Of a stretch of 64,000 nucleotides of DNA, positions 10,691 to 20,844 are shown in pieces. A program made the translations under genes and the position numbers. Source of the stretch: Prorocentrum cordatum (taxonomy: Eukaryota; Sar; Dinophyceae; Prorocentrales; Prorocentraceae); NCBI GenBank assembly GCA_963575745.1, contig CAUYUJ010000670.1, positions 513,379 through 577,378 on the forward strand. Reading direction: 5' to 3'. How positions within the stretch are numbered: the stretch's first letter is position 1; each line of letters starts with the position of its first letter. Under the pieces are notes generated by a model that saw only the letters and a program-made list of their open reading frames with translations, had not been told where the DNA came from and did no database searches.

Positions 10691-11398
10691 GGTGATGGAC
10701 AGCTGTGGCCCCTTGCGCTGCTCGTGAAAGTCCAGATCCACGTCGAGTTTCAAGTCGGCAGCCTCGCAACCAGCCCTGGCCACCCAGAAGACCACCCCGT
10801 CCAGCGTGAGCGCACGTCGCTGCCACGCCTGCCTGAGGTCGCTTGGGGCCCGCACCGCATCAGCCACAAACTTCGCGCACCTGTCGGCCTCCTTGTTGCC
10901 ACGGCGGTCCCTGGCAGAGATAACCCCATCGCGCGCACCCTTCACCGTCGCATGCGCCTTGATCTTCAGGATGGTAAGGCCACCCTCGCCAATGCCGCCG
11001 ATGTCGTCCAGGGCCTGCCACACCCTCTTCCAGACGCAGCCCCATGCAGCAGTGGCCTTCGTAGTGCCAGCGGGCCCTCTTTCCAGGAGCCCCTTCGCGA
11101 CGTACGCCGCGTCGAAGGCAACCGTGATCGGGGGGAGGCTGTGCTTGAGGATCGCCAGCAGGCCGAGGAGCTCGGCGCCGTCGATCGACTGCAGCGGTCC
11201 TGGCAGCGGCGCCCTCAGCGCTTTGACCGCCAATTTTGGGCCTGGATCCCAATCGGCTCCTCCGAACGGCAGCTCGGCGATGCCGCAGGCCGACGCTGCC
11301 AGCGATAGCCCGGCCTCGTAGACCGCACCGTCCGAGCAGAGCGTAGCGCCCGCGAAGGGGAATCCATCGCCGCCCTTGGTCCACTGCGCGCGCGCCAA
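10690..11398 (-). pseudogene. LINE-B RNase H domain
   Basis: In minus order: LCSDGAVYEAGL (first Asp, about 11,340), IDGAELLGLLAIL (Glu, about 11,190), ITVAFDAAYVAKGLL (second Asp, about 11,130), LKIKAHATVKGARDG (His, about 10,970) and RDRRGNKEADRCAKF (final Asp, about 10,920-10,875). All four acidic residues and the His are present in one open frame, so this domain looks undamaged, unlike the rest of the element. Confidence 0.85.
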
Positions 11399-12600
11399 CG
11401 TCGTCGCCAGATGGCCGCCACTGGTGCAGTGGCTCTGGCAGCAGAAGTCGCTTTACGAGCGCGCGGGTCATCACGTTGTTGCCGAAGGGGACGAGCTTCG
11501 CAATCTCCACAGGCAGAGTGACGGAAGGCCAGCTGCCTTCGCAGCTTGTGTGCCGATGCCAAAGAGTACCAGGCTCGCCAGGGTGTAGTTGGCAGCACGG
11601 CGAGCGCGCCAGCCTGGGCGCCTCCACGTAGCGCCTGTCGTTCGGCCACTGGCCGTTCACCACCACTGAGCGAATGTAGCCCCGCTAGTCGTTGTATATC
11701 GGCTCCCACTTCCTCGCCTGGTGAGTGCTGCCCTTTCCGTTGCTAACCCAACGCCTGATGTGAGAAACCAATGCGCCGTGAGCAATGTCCTCATGAGTGG
11801 TCTCGGCCACTTGCTGAAGCTGCCAGGCCTTCACGTCCGCCGTGGGCACCTGCTTGAAGTACCAGGGCGAGGTCTCCAGCAGGTTAATGACGTCGCCGTT
11901 CGGCCTGATGATATGGTCGGGGGCCCTGGGTTCGTAGCCAACCCTGCGGAGCGTCATCGCCGCCGCTCCCATCGGCCCACGATCCTGCGGCCAGGAGCTG
12001 ACGGCGCCCGCTGCCCAAGCGAACGCGGGCCGCAGTTGGCTCAGGGGCATCCAGCCTTCCCAGATCACCCTTGCTAACGTGAAGCAAGGGGCCAAGGTCG
12101 CAGTGAAAATCTGATTTTTAGTCATGGGCCCGCCGATCAGCATGCATGCCGTGAGCGACCTGCCCTGGGGCCCGGGCTCGATCGCGCGGCGCATGATCGC
12201 GCGCGCCTGCCGAGGCTCGGGCTGGTTCAGCCCTGCGCAGTTCACGCCGTAGAAGAGGCTCGGCGCCATGCCCGCGGCAGCGATCTTCGCCGCCGCAGCC
12301 CTGCCGCGCCGAAGCCCGAGCAGCCGCCGAATCCGAGGGGGGCGAGAGCGATTGTGCGCGATCCTCTGCCTCCTGATGTCGCTGGTGCGCCGTCTGCCCT
12401 CGGCGTAGTCCACGCCGAGGTTGCGCGCCTGCCCGGCGCCGATCGCCCCCGTAGCTTTTTCCCGGGTGCGCCTGGAGCTGGGAGCGAAGGTCTTTGCTGC
12501 TTGTCAGCACCCTGGACTTCCTGACGACAATCCTTAGCCTTACCTTCGCAAGCCCCTTGCCCGCAGCTTTCGCCGCTTGTCGGAGGAGCATGAAGTATTG
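11399..12600 (-). pseudogene. LINE-B RT thumb and connection region
   Basis: Minus strand: LRQAAKAAGKGLAKVRLRIV (about 12,580), KSRVLTSSKDL, then after a shift AIGAGQARNLGVDYAEGRRR (about 12,440-12,385), the LGVDYxxGRRR motif seen after the RT palm in dinoflagellate LINEs (compare LDIDFRAGRKRGRG in LINE-C). SLFYGVNCAGLNQPEPRQAR and the connection TLAPCFTLARVIWEGWM follow. A shift near 11,390 separates it from RNase H. Confidence 0.75.
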
Positions 12601-13515
12601 AAGTGGGCAGTTTTCAATATGTCCAGGTTTTCCTATTCTTCCGCGCGGGCTACAGGGACGAATGGTCGAGCGCGTTCCGTCGCGCAGGTTCTTTGCGCGA
12701 TGTGCGCGGTGCATTTCTCGCGCGTCGGAGCGCCCTCGGGGATGCCGAGCTGCATGCTGCGTTGCTCTCGGGGGGTCCTCGAGTCGCAGCTGCCGTGGCG
12801 CTGTTTTCGAGGTTGCCCCTTCGAGCGCTGCTCGCGGGCGCAACGCGCGGCGCGCGCTGCGCCCAATCGCGCGGGGCGCGGTGCGTGAATCAGCCGGCCG
12901 CGCCCGTCAGACCGCCCGGAAATTCTTTTTGGATTGTAGAGCGTTTCAGGAATCGTTTCCGTTTTTTCGGCGCAAGCGGTTCCGGAATTTGTCAAACAGG
13001 AGCCCGGAAATTGTAAAACAAAAAAAAGAGGAATGCGCCCGCCGCGGAGGACATCTGAAGAATTCTGGAATCCGAATTTTTCAAAATGGATTCCGGAATT
13101 TGTCAAAATCGACACCTGAGTTTTTCAAAATCGATTCTGGTATTTTTCAAAAAGTAGGCCGGGCATGTTCAACAACGCCCCCGGAGTTCTTCAAATTCAC
13201 CCCTGGAGAATTTGCCGGTGTCGCGCGCGATTTGCCACGCCAGGTCTTTAGAAATCCGCCGAGGCGCGCGGTGCGCGGCGGCGGCCGACGGGGCGGTGCG
13301 CCGCCGTTGCCCCCCGCGCTCGGCAACGAGAAGGGGGATCAGCAAGTGCCAAATAGCCCCCTACGGGCGACCACTCGATTGCGAATGGGTGACCGACCAG
13401 CAGCGCCAGCCAGAGTAGACCATATTCGACGCATAGTGTACCCCGCGCGAAAGTTGTTAGCAATCCCCGAATCCCCGGAACGTATCAATAGCACGTTGTG
13501 TCGATAGATTCTTCT
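12601..13515. other. ~0.9-kb insertion splitting the LINE-B reverse transcriptase
   Basis: RT coding breaks off after VVAGDAVLQRWGGAGRAAED (about 13,525) and resumes at LRQAAKAAGKG (about 12,590), segments normally a few tens of residues apart. The DNA between is unrelated to RT. It includes 12,915-13,215, a set of about ten degenerate ~25-bp units with the core TTCCGGAATTTGTCAAAAT. I found no target duplication or terminal repeat at its ends. Confidence 0.6.
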
Positions 13516-14280
13516 CGCCCTAGCTCGTGCGAGGTCCTCGGCAGCGCGCCCGGCGCCGCCCCAGCGCTGCAGAACCGCGTCGCCGGCGACAACCGCAGGG
13601 GCCACCGAAGGGCAGGCGAGCCGCATGGCGTCCAGGGGCGCGAGGAGCATCACCTTCATGAATGCGGTGGCGAACGCGCCGCCCGCCAGCGCCGTCTGCA
13701 TCGCCGCCATCCCGTCAGCGCAGCAGTTCTCAAGGCTGACCACGCGCAGGAGCGAGTAGAGAGAAATCTGCAGCTTCGCAAGCCAGGGGGGGAGTCGTGC
13801 TCCACGCACGCCTGCAGGAAGTTGCCGCGAACGACCTGCTCGCAGGCCTTCCACGAGTTCATCGTGAAAGAAGCTGAGGCCCAGTCTAGATATGAGTGAA
13901 GTGCGCCCATCATATGCACCCACTCCGCCGCTCGCGCTTGTTGCTGCCAAACCGCCCTGTCGCAGCTCTTGACCGAGCTCGCCCACCAATGCGGCCTGTC
14001 GTGCTCGAGCTCCCACTGCCTGGCAATCCCTCTGCGGAGCCTGCCGTGGATGCGCACGACTGCCCCCAAGAGAGCTACGGGCCGAAGGCCTCCGTCTGCC
14101 TTGGGTATGAACGCGAGCTTGGTGATGAAGGCTGGCCAGTCGCACTTCAGCTCGGCGGGCGCGATCAGGTCAATCAGCGCCTCCGCCCCCTCGTCTTCCA
14201 GAACCCCGAGCTCGCGCGGCCGCGGCGAGTCGAAGGGGGGGGCGCTGGACTCCTTGAAGGTGCTGATCACCTCCCTTTAT
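13516..14280 (-). pseudogene. LINE-B reverse transcriptase palm and fingers
   Basis: Minus strand: FITKLAFIPKADGGLRPVAL (about 14,140-14,080; the K...GGxRP fingers motif), then after a shift LPPWLAKLQISLYSLLRVVS and ALAGGAFATAFMKVMLLAPL (about 13,690-13,630; the AGC-type motif with G replacing C). The catalytic box reads VVAGDAVLQRW where Y/VxDD is expected, so one metal ligand is lost. Frameshifts are present. Confidence 0.75.
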
Positions 14281-15121
14281 CTCGGCGACGGTGGGGCGGG
14301 AGGGTCGCTCGCCAAGATCCGCTGGTCAGGCAAGCTCTGCCTTCGCGATCGCATCGCCGGCGGGCTCGGGGGCCCTCGTCCCCCAGTTTGGTCCAAGTAC
14401 GTAGGGCCCCCGTACCTTTGTTGTGGCTCCCCGCAACCCAGTCGGCGAAGCAGGCCTTCGCCTTGTCGACATCCCTCTGCGCAGGACGGTCGACCATGAC
14501 CCCCGCGATGCAGCTCGCCGCCTGCAGCTGGTAGACGTTCACGTGGATGGCCGACTGCGCAAAGCCAGGAAGAGCAGCGTGCGCCCGCCCAGTCTCCTGC
14601 CTGTTGTCGCGCGAGAAGTCGGGCTGAGATCGACATGGCTTGTCTGACGCTTCGAGCGCGCGGAGCCGCTCGATGGGAAAACCGAACTGAGCAGCATCCT
14701 TCAGTGCGATGGCCACGCTTTCGTTCCAGGACGAGGTGGCCGTGAGCCTTGGGAGCCGCGGCGGCGAGGGTTTCAGCACCCTGGCGAAGGCTATCGCTGG
14801 CCGCTAAGCCCTGCCCGCATACGTGCAGCAGTCGTGCTTTATATAGCCCGCTGGCGTCCAGCAAATACCACTCCGCACTGGCGATGAAGGTCCGCCACTT
14901 ATCATCCCAAGAGAGCGCCGAGCTGAGGTCAGCACGCGTCTTGGCCCACATAGCAGAGTGGCCCTCCGAGCAGCGCGCCGGAGGAAGAGGATGCGGCAGC
15001 TTCTTGGCCGACTGCGTCACCTGCGCGCAGCTGTCAACCGAGCAGGCGTTGAACTCCAGCTCCACGGGGTAGTGCGGAGAGAGGACCCAGCCGTGCTTGA
15101 CCGTCGCTTCCGCCTTCGCTA
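14281..15121 (-). pseudogene. LINE-B linker between endonuclease and RT
   Basis: Degenerate minus-strand coding across several frames, for example KKLPHPLPPARCSEGHSAMW and WDDKWRTFIASAEWYLLDAS (about 14,905-14,850). I assign it by position only; no catalytic motif is expected here. Confidence 0.5.
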
Positions 15122-15720
15122 TTACATTAGTCGATCACTTTGCCCGAATGTCGAATGGTGCCCTCGTCGGGCATGACCACCCTGCCGCCAGCTCGGGAAA
15201 GGAAGCCTGGGCGTATCAGCTCGTGGGGCCCCATGTTGAAATCGCCCGCGATCGCAAACGGCTTGTTGGTGCCGCGAATAGCTTTCGCGATGCCGTCGAG
15301 GATCCCCACGTTGGAAGCCGAGGGCCCCTCGCCGACCTTGAGTTAGACGTTGAACCAGCCGAGCCCGCCAGGAAAGGAGCTTGCCACATGCGCGACTGCC
15401 GCGAGTCCAGGTGAGATCACCGTTGTCTGCCCTGCTTCGAAGGCGCCGAAGCCGCTGGACCTGGGCGCGGGCTGCAGGGGCCCTCCGTGACCAGCATGGC
15501 CGATTGAGACCCCGACGGCTGGTGCTGCTATCGCGCGCCACCCCTGCCGTGCCAGTTTGTCCGTCCCCCTCGCAGCGTTCTGCCGTGAGGTGGGTCTCCT
15601 GCAGCGCGATCATGTCGCAGGGCATCACCGAGTCGTAGTTGAGAAGGCCTTCGAACCTGCTATATGCATTGGCGTTGATGGTGAGTGCCGCCCACCAGCG
15701 CCGAGCTGACCTGCTACCCC
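15122..15720 (-). pseudogene. LINE-B APE-type endonuclease
   Basis: Minus strand: NANAYSRFEGLLNYDSVMPC then DMIALQETHLTAERC (about 15,625-15,580), the catalytic 'LQE-HL' motif. After a shift comes NKPFAIAGDFNMGPHEL (about 15,268-15,218), with the 'GDFN' motif holding the catalytic Asp and Asn. At least one frameshift lies between the motifs. In active elements this enzyme nicks target DNA to prime reverse transcription. Confidence 0.8.
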
Positions 15721-16473
15721 TGGCGTGGCTTCTTGACGGATCGCAGGACCTCCAAGGCTTCCCCGACGCGCTCGCGCTCCTCGTTCTCACCGCGGCCAAG
15801 GAGGACACCGCCAGGATCGTCATTAGCCATGAACGCGTCGAAAGTTTCGCCTGGGGGGACCTCCGCCCCGACGTTCGGCGCTGCGCGCCGCTGCTCGCCA
15901 CCGCCGCCGTCTGGGGCGCCTCCTGGGGCTGCTGCTGGCGCTGCGCCGCCCGCCGGGCCTCTCCTCGTCGCTGCCGCTGCGGGGGCCGCCGGCGCAGCGC
16001 GCGCCTCCTCGGCGAGGTCGTCGACCATGTCCGAGAGCTGCGCGAGGAGGTCTGCACACCCGAGACTCCGTCAGTGTTGAATTTGCCGAGCTTCTGCTTG
16101 ATCGTGTCTGGGTTGGCGCCGCCGCCAAAGAGAGCTGCCGCCTCGCGCTTGGCCCCCGCAAGCTCCGCCTCAAGCTTCGCGATCTCCGCCTGCGAACCAT
16201 GCGCCCGCCCCAAAGCCTTGAGCATGCTCCTGGTTGCGCTGCAGCTTCTTTAGCATCTGCAAGCTGCCGTGCCAAGTTGCCCAGTCGCTGCGGGACTGAC
16301 TTGCCCACTGGGCCGAGAGCAGCAGCGCGACGAGCTGCCTCGGCCTTGCTGCGGCTAGACTGGCTAAGCGCGAGCTTGGTGGCCTCCCAGCTCTCGTGCT
16401 CGAGCGCGGCCCAGACATTGACCTGCTCCGCCGAGAGGTTGCTGCCCGGGCCCTGCTTGCCAGCCTTCGAATT
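15721..16473 (-). pseudogene. LINE-B N-terminal coiled-coil region
   Basis: Minus strand: SQAEIAKLEAELAGAKREAA (about 16,195-16,135) has heptad-like Ile/Leu/Ala spacing, followed by NPDTIKQKLGKFNTDGVSG. Upstream and downstream are Ala/Arg/Gly-rich and frame-shifted. It is probably the oligomerisation part of the ORF1-like N-terminus. Confidence 0.5.
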
Positions 16474-16829
16474 TCATCCGTTAGAACATTTGCTGCCAGA
16501 GAAGGTCTTACCATTTTGCCCCCATTGCTGGCGAGGCGGTGCGATGGCCCACTTGCCGCGCGCGGGAGGCTGACGGCCCTGCCAAGGAACTGCTCCACCG
16601 CGCGGGGCGCGAGGCCGAACTCCACCGCATCCTGGCTTACCACGCCGCATGCGGGCTGCAGGAAGGAACTCCCCACATGAACACTGCCAGTGACTCGCCA
16701 TGGCCGAGACGAAGTCACTGCAAGCGCCACCAAAACCGGGGGAACCGGGACTGCCCGCGCGCGTCGCGCCAACGGTGGGCCTGTCCGCGGACCAGCGGCC
16801 TCCGCTTGGAGACTGCGGGCCAGAATCAT
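16474..16829 (-). pseudogene. LINE-B start and Cys-rich finger
   Basis: Begins with an ATG at 16,829 directly after the leader-like sequence (MILARSLQAEAAGP). In another frame ASHWQCSCGEFLPAARMR then GKPGCGG (about 16,700-16,630) gives a CxC(x)nC finger of the type at the N-terminus of dinoflagellate LINE proteins. The frame shift between the ATG and the finger means the initiator no longer leads into it. Confidence 0.6.
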
Positions 16830-16851
16830 CTTGAGCCAAAGTGGCCACGGA
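16830..16851 (-). other. Relict dinoflagellate spliced-leader sequence
   Basis: On the minus strand, after an initial T, it reads CCGTGGCCACTTTGGCTCAA then G. The known DinoSL is (D)CCGTAGCCATTTTGGCTCAAG. Twenty of 22 positions agree and both differences are transitions (A to G, T to C). The ATG of LINE-B follows with no spacer. In dinoflagellates this leader is trans-spliced onto mRNA, so a genomic copy at the exact 5' end of a retroelement indicates insertion of a processed transcript. Confidence 0.85.
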
Positions 16852-17275
16852 GGGTTCGTGCTCCAGGGGGGGGCAATCTATGGGAACATACGCAGAACAC
16901 CAGGAATGAGCCACTCCCGTAGCCTTCTGAGGCCTCCTGCTCCGGGGGCCTCCTGTTGCCTTCGGGGCCTCCTGGTGCTTCCTGGCGCTTCCTGTGGCCT
17001 CATGTGGCATCCTGTGGCCTCTTGGGGCCTCCTTGTGTTTCCTGGGGCCTCCTGGAACCGCTTGGGGCCTCCTGTGGCCTCCTGTGGCCTCCTGGAGCCT
17101 CCCAGGGATTCCTGTGGCCTCCTGGAGCATCCTGGAGTCTCCTGAGGCCTCATAGGGCTTCATGGGGCCGCCTGGAGCCTCTTTGGGCCTCCTGTGACCT
17201 GTTGAGGATTCCTGTGGCCTCCTGATGCCTCGTGGGACCTCCTGGGGCCTGATGCCAGTCGGAGCCTCCTGTAGC
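16852..17275. repeat. Right part of the split CCTCCTGGGG array
   Basis: Begins with the right target duplication (16,851-16,864) and a CAATCTATGGGAACATACGC segment matching the ~60-bp units at 9,436-9,659, then ~10-bp words (GGCCTCCTGTGGCC, GGGGCCTCCTGG) to 17,275. Confidence 0.85.
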
Positions 17276-18190
17276 ATCTTGGGGAGGGGTGTTGAAGTAA
17301 ACAGCTGTATGAGGACCGTGTAGTAAGATATTGGGATATGGTGTAAGATGGTGCATCTTCCAGGGGCGTGATCAAGTCCCTTTTCCAATGCTATGGTGGA
17401 CCGCAATATTCTCTAGCGGCCCAGGCAACTAGGGCGCCGGCACCTTGAGGCAGACGCCGGCGGCGCGCTCGCTATGCTCGCTATACGTACGCCCCTCTTA
17501 ACCCCCTTATTTAAGAGTCGAGGGGGGAGGAGACGAGCGGAGCGAGCGGCAAGATTCAGCTACATTTTCTCTGAAAGAGTGCGCATGGCAAGTTGCCACG
17601 GGGTTCGGGATCGCCCGAGCCGTACCCAGCCGGCCAACGCCAGGCTGGGTCTGCGAAGAGGCGGCAGGACACAACCTGGCCAGAGCCAAGGTTGAGCCTG
17701 CAAAGTTGCATATGGAGTCTGCATTGGCTGGCCTGGCCAATTTCCAGCAAGAGCAACGCGCGGTCTTGAGTAGTTGGACCCAAGACGCACGCAGCGTAAA
17801 AGAGTAGAAGTTTACATGTACATTGTATCGGCATAATGCAAAAAGAAAGGCGAGCTTGCCTCAACGGTTGTTTCCACGCCACATGCGAGCATTCCGCCGG
17901 CGGTTCATGAGCCAGGCTCAACCTTCGAGGTCGGAGCCCTGTAAGGATTGTAAACCTTCAACAACAGCAAGTCCCGTTCCACCCCGTCCCCAACACCGTT
18001 CCCCCTGTCATGCACTGGGGGGTGGTGGCGAGGGAGAGAGGGCGAGTCTGGGAGGGAGGACCTGGCCGCAGTCTACTTAGTTTTGCGGGTTCAGGGTGGC
18101 CCAGTGTTGCTCGCGGAGATTCGTTACGCGTCCCCCCCGACCCAACCTCTCCACCACACAGGTGGAGAAGTCTGGGTGAAGGCCAGGGTG
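17276..18190. other. No recognised gene
   Basis: Includes an AT-richer patch (17,290-17,360) and GC-rich sequence with short palindromic words such as CGCTCGCTATGCTCGCTATACG at 17,466-17,487. Open frames are short and unremarkable. Confidence 0.4.
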
Positions 18191-18310
18191 ATGATGATGA
18201 TGCGGAGGAGGAGGAGGAGGAGGGGGAGGAGGAGGAGGAGGAGGAGGAGGAGGAGGAGGAGGAGGAGGAGGAGGAGGAGGAGGATGGGGGTGCAGGAGAG
18301 AGGGAGGAGA
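18191..18310. repeat. (GGA)n microsatellite
   Basis: About 110 bp of GGA/GAG triplets with few interruptions, preceded by (GAT)4. The poly-Glu, poly-Arg and poly-Pro frames are artefacts of this. Confidence 0.95.
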
Positions 18311-18910
18311 GGGAAGGAAGGCAATCTCTGCGCGCTCGCGCCATGTGCGGCATCCTACCCCTCCCGTCCATCCTTGGCCATGGCGCTGAACTCTTTTGTA
18401 TCCGCCGACGGGTGTCCCAGAGGATCTTGACCCCCAAGACGACCCCAGCGCGGGATACGCAAACAGAGGGGGGACTTTATACACGGGAAGAGGAGGATGT
18501 CGCGGATAAGTTTGAGGACCACAATGATGATGAGAAAGGGGGATCAGCAGGAGCAGGAGGAGCTGAAGGATTGGGGGAATGCTGAGGAGGGCGAATGAGG
18601 GATGCGTCAACGACGAGAACGGACTCGGATCCCGAAGTGCGGACGGCGCTATGGCGAGAGGGCCATCCTGAACATCGGGAGCAAAACACATCCTAGACGA
18701 CAGGGCACAGCGCCCATCCTGAAACGTGGCCAGCACTGCAGTGGGAACAACTTCGGAAGGACCGATGGTAATGTTTCGATCGACGCCGCGTATACTACGT
18801 CCCCAGCAATGAAAGATTTCGTCTGAAACGATACGTGAGGGAAGTGCCTGCACCGATGGACATGGTCAGGGCAGAGAAGAGGGAAGTCACCATGTCAAAT
18901 TGTGAACTGT
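18311..18910. other. No recognised gene
   Basis: Mixed composition with several overlapping short open frames on both strands; none has a recognisable domain. Confidence 0.4.
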
Positions 18911-18960
18911 GGAGGAGGAGGAGGAGGAGGAGAAAAAGAAGGAGAGGTAGAGGCCCGCCC

Positions 18961-18991
<31 letters not shown>

Positions 18992-19215
18992 TCCCCCTCC
19001 TCCTCCTCCTCCTCCTCCTCTTTGTCATCCTCCCTTTCCTCCGCCTCCCTCCCCAGAAGAGGGGCGGATGAGTTGGGAGACAGGAGGAAGGGGGGAGGGA
19101 CGAGCAGGATGGGCATGAGGGATACGGCATGAGCAGAGGAGAACTAGGGGGGAGTAGGGGCGGGTAGAGAGGAGGGTGAGGAGGACAATGAGGAGGAGGA
19201 GGAGGAGGAGGAGGA
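18911..19215. repeat. GGA tract facing CTC tract, then further GGA
   Basis: 18,911-18,945 is GGA-rich, and 18,960-19,045 is CTC-rich on the same strand, so the two can pair. A further (GGA)n lies at 19,190-19,214. The purine and pyrimidine blocks could form a hairpin or triplex. Confidence 0.85.
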
Positions 19216-19309
19216 GTTTCGATTCGAGCTGGCCTTTAGCTCCGACCGACCGACCGACGGACCGAGGAGGACCAGTGTAAACCGAAGAGTCATCAACGAT
19301 GTTGGAATT

Positions 19310-19590
19310 CACCCTCCCTCCAAGCTCCCTCTTGATAGGCCCCTAGAACGGTTCATTTCCATCGAGGGAACTGCCTCGTTGGAAGACAATTGTTTGAAGA
19401 TCCTGAAGCATTCCAAAACATTGTTTTCGAGATTTCAACGCCACGTATCAACCAGTCTGCTACGTTTTGGCGATCCAGAATCGTGCCATAACGCCATTTT
19501 TCTGGATTTCAACACCGCGAATCGACAGAATTGTTGCACTCGCATAATCCTGAATCCTTCCAACACACTTTTTTTTGGTCCGTTGATCAT
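19310..19590. repeat. Two degenerate ~73-bp units
   Basis: GATTTCAACGCCACGTATCA at 19,432 and GATTTCAACACCGCGAATCG at 19,505 begin two related, AT-richer units, each followed by a CATAA/ATAATCC segment. No gene recognised. They run into the 82-bp array. Confidence 0.55.
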
Positions 19591-20015
19591 GGGAATCCGT
19601 GAAACGCATGCAAATGTTTAAAACGACGGTGCGCGGCGCTAAGGCGAGAGCCACATTTTGAAGGAACCGCTTTCAATCCGTGAAACTCTTGTAATGTTTA
19701 CGAAGAATGGGCGCGGCGCTAAGGCGAGAGCCACATTTTGAAAACGACCCGCCGTCAATCCGTGAAGCCCTTGCAAATGTTTGAAAGAATATGCTCGGCG
19801 CTGAGGCGAGAGCCACATTTTGACAACCACCCGCTCTCAATCTGTGAACTTCTTGTAACCTGTATAACGAATATGCGCGGTGTTAAGGCGAGGGCTACAT
19901 TTTGAAAACCACCTGCCCTCAATCCATGACACTCTTGAAAATGTTTAAAACGAATGTTCGCGGTGTTGAGGCGATAGCCACATTTTCAAAACGACCCGCC
20001 CTCCCTTCGTGAAAC
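19591..20015. repeat. ~82-bp tandem repeat, 5 copies
   Basis: The word GCCACATTTTGA or a close variant recurs with CCAC/CTAC at 19,651, 19,731, 19,813, 19,895 and 19,978 (spacings 80-83). Each unit includes AATCCGTGAAACTCTTG and GGCGCTAAGGCGAGA. The array ends just before GAGTCTCAGGCGAAACGC at 20,033, a word related to the motif of the 152-bp satellite. Confidence 0.9.
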
Positions 20016-20445
20016 TGTTGTCCCTTGTGAGGGAGTCTCAGGCGAAACGCCCAGCCCGCCCTAAAAGTTGGCGTCGGGGTGCGATAGGGAGGAGTTATCT
20101 ATAAGGAGAAGGAATGGAGGAGGAGGAGGAGGAGGAGGAGGAGGAGGAGAAAAGAGGGTAACGCTTCTGCATGCGGGATTGGGAGGGCGGGGGGGGGGGG
20201 GCTGGAAGCGGGACGGCGATCAGGGAGGAGTGCAAGACAGGGACCAGTAAATCCTGAGCTTGTCCTGGCAGTGGTTGGTCAATGCCATGTTTTGATTGTT
20301 TTGGAGTTAATGGCCCCAGAGCTCGAAACAGGCCCCTGGAGGCCGAAGATGACCTGACACGTGCCGCTTGTGATGTTGCCTAGCAGCCGGTTGACTAGAT
20401 AGGTGGGAGGAGGAAGAGAGGAAACGGGGGGAGGAGGAGATTCAG
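20016..20445. other. No gene; short (GGA)n and G-run
   Basis: Contains (GGA)n at 20,113-20,152 and a G12 run near 20,190. No coding signature was recognised. Confidence 0.5.
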
Positions 20446-20600
20446 GAGGAGGACGACCACGAAGGCAACGACCACGACGACTGCCGCGACGACCGCGACC
20501 ACGGCCACGATGTCGACCACGACGACAACCACGGCCGCGACCACTGCCACCACGACCGCCACGATCCTGACGACCACGACTGCAGCGACGGGCGAGGGCG
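20446..20600. repeat. Imperfect (GACCAC/GCGAC)n tract
   Basis: Triplet-phased C/G/A-rich repeat (GACGACCACGA, CGCGACGACCGCGACCACGG), about 150 bp, with open frames in all phases. Confidence 0.8.
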
Positions 20601-20844
20601 GCAAACGCGGCGGCGGCGGCGGCGACGACAAGGCCAGGCCGCGGCTCGCCCCGGCTCGGGCGCAGGCGCGGCGCGGCCGCCGCGGCTCGGGCGTCAGACG
20701 TCGTACGGGCCCCCGACTTCCCGCGGGGGCCTCCGGCGCGGCCAGAGCCCGCTCCTCGGGGGGTGGGCGGCGCCCGGAGCCCAGACTTCTGGCGGACCGG
20801 CGTGTTCAACTCCAGGCGGCTTTCCCCTCCCTTTGGCCCTCCAG

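Larger units (their letters stand above)
9660..16850 (-). mobile_element. LINE-B, full-length non-LTR retrotransposon with relict spliced leader and 14-bp TSD
   Basis: Reading on the minus strand: a 22-nt DinoSL-like sequence (16,851-16,830), ATG, Cys-rich finger, coiled coil, APE-type endonuclease, RT, RNase H, a long tail, and then seven A residues (9,666-9,660). The element is flanked by an exact 14-bp direct repeat AGGGTTCGTGCTCC (9,646-9,659; 16,851-16,864; one base is shared with the leader). This is the structure of a target-primed insertion of a trans-spliced transcript. The coding frame shifts at least six times and contains two nested insertions, which contrasts with the perfect target duplication. 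Confidence 0.88.
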
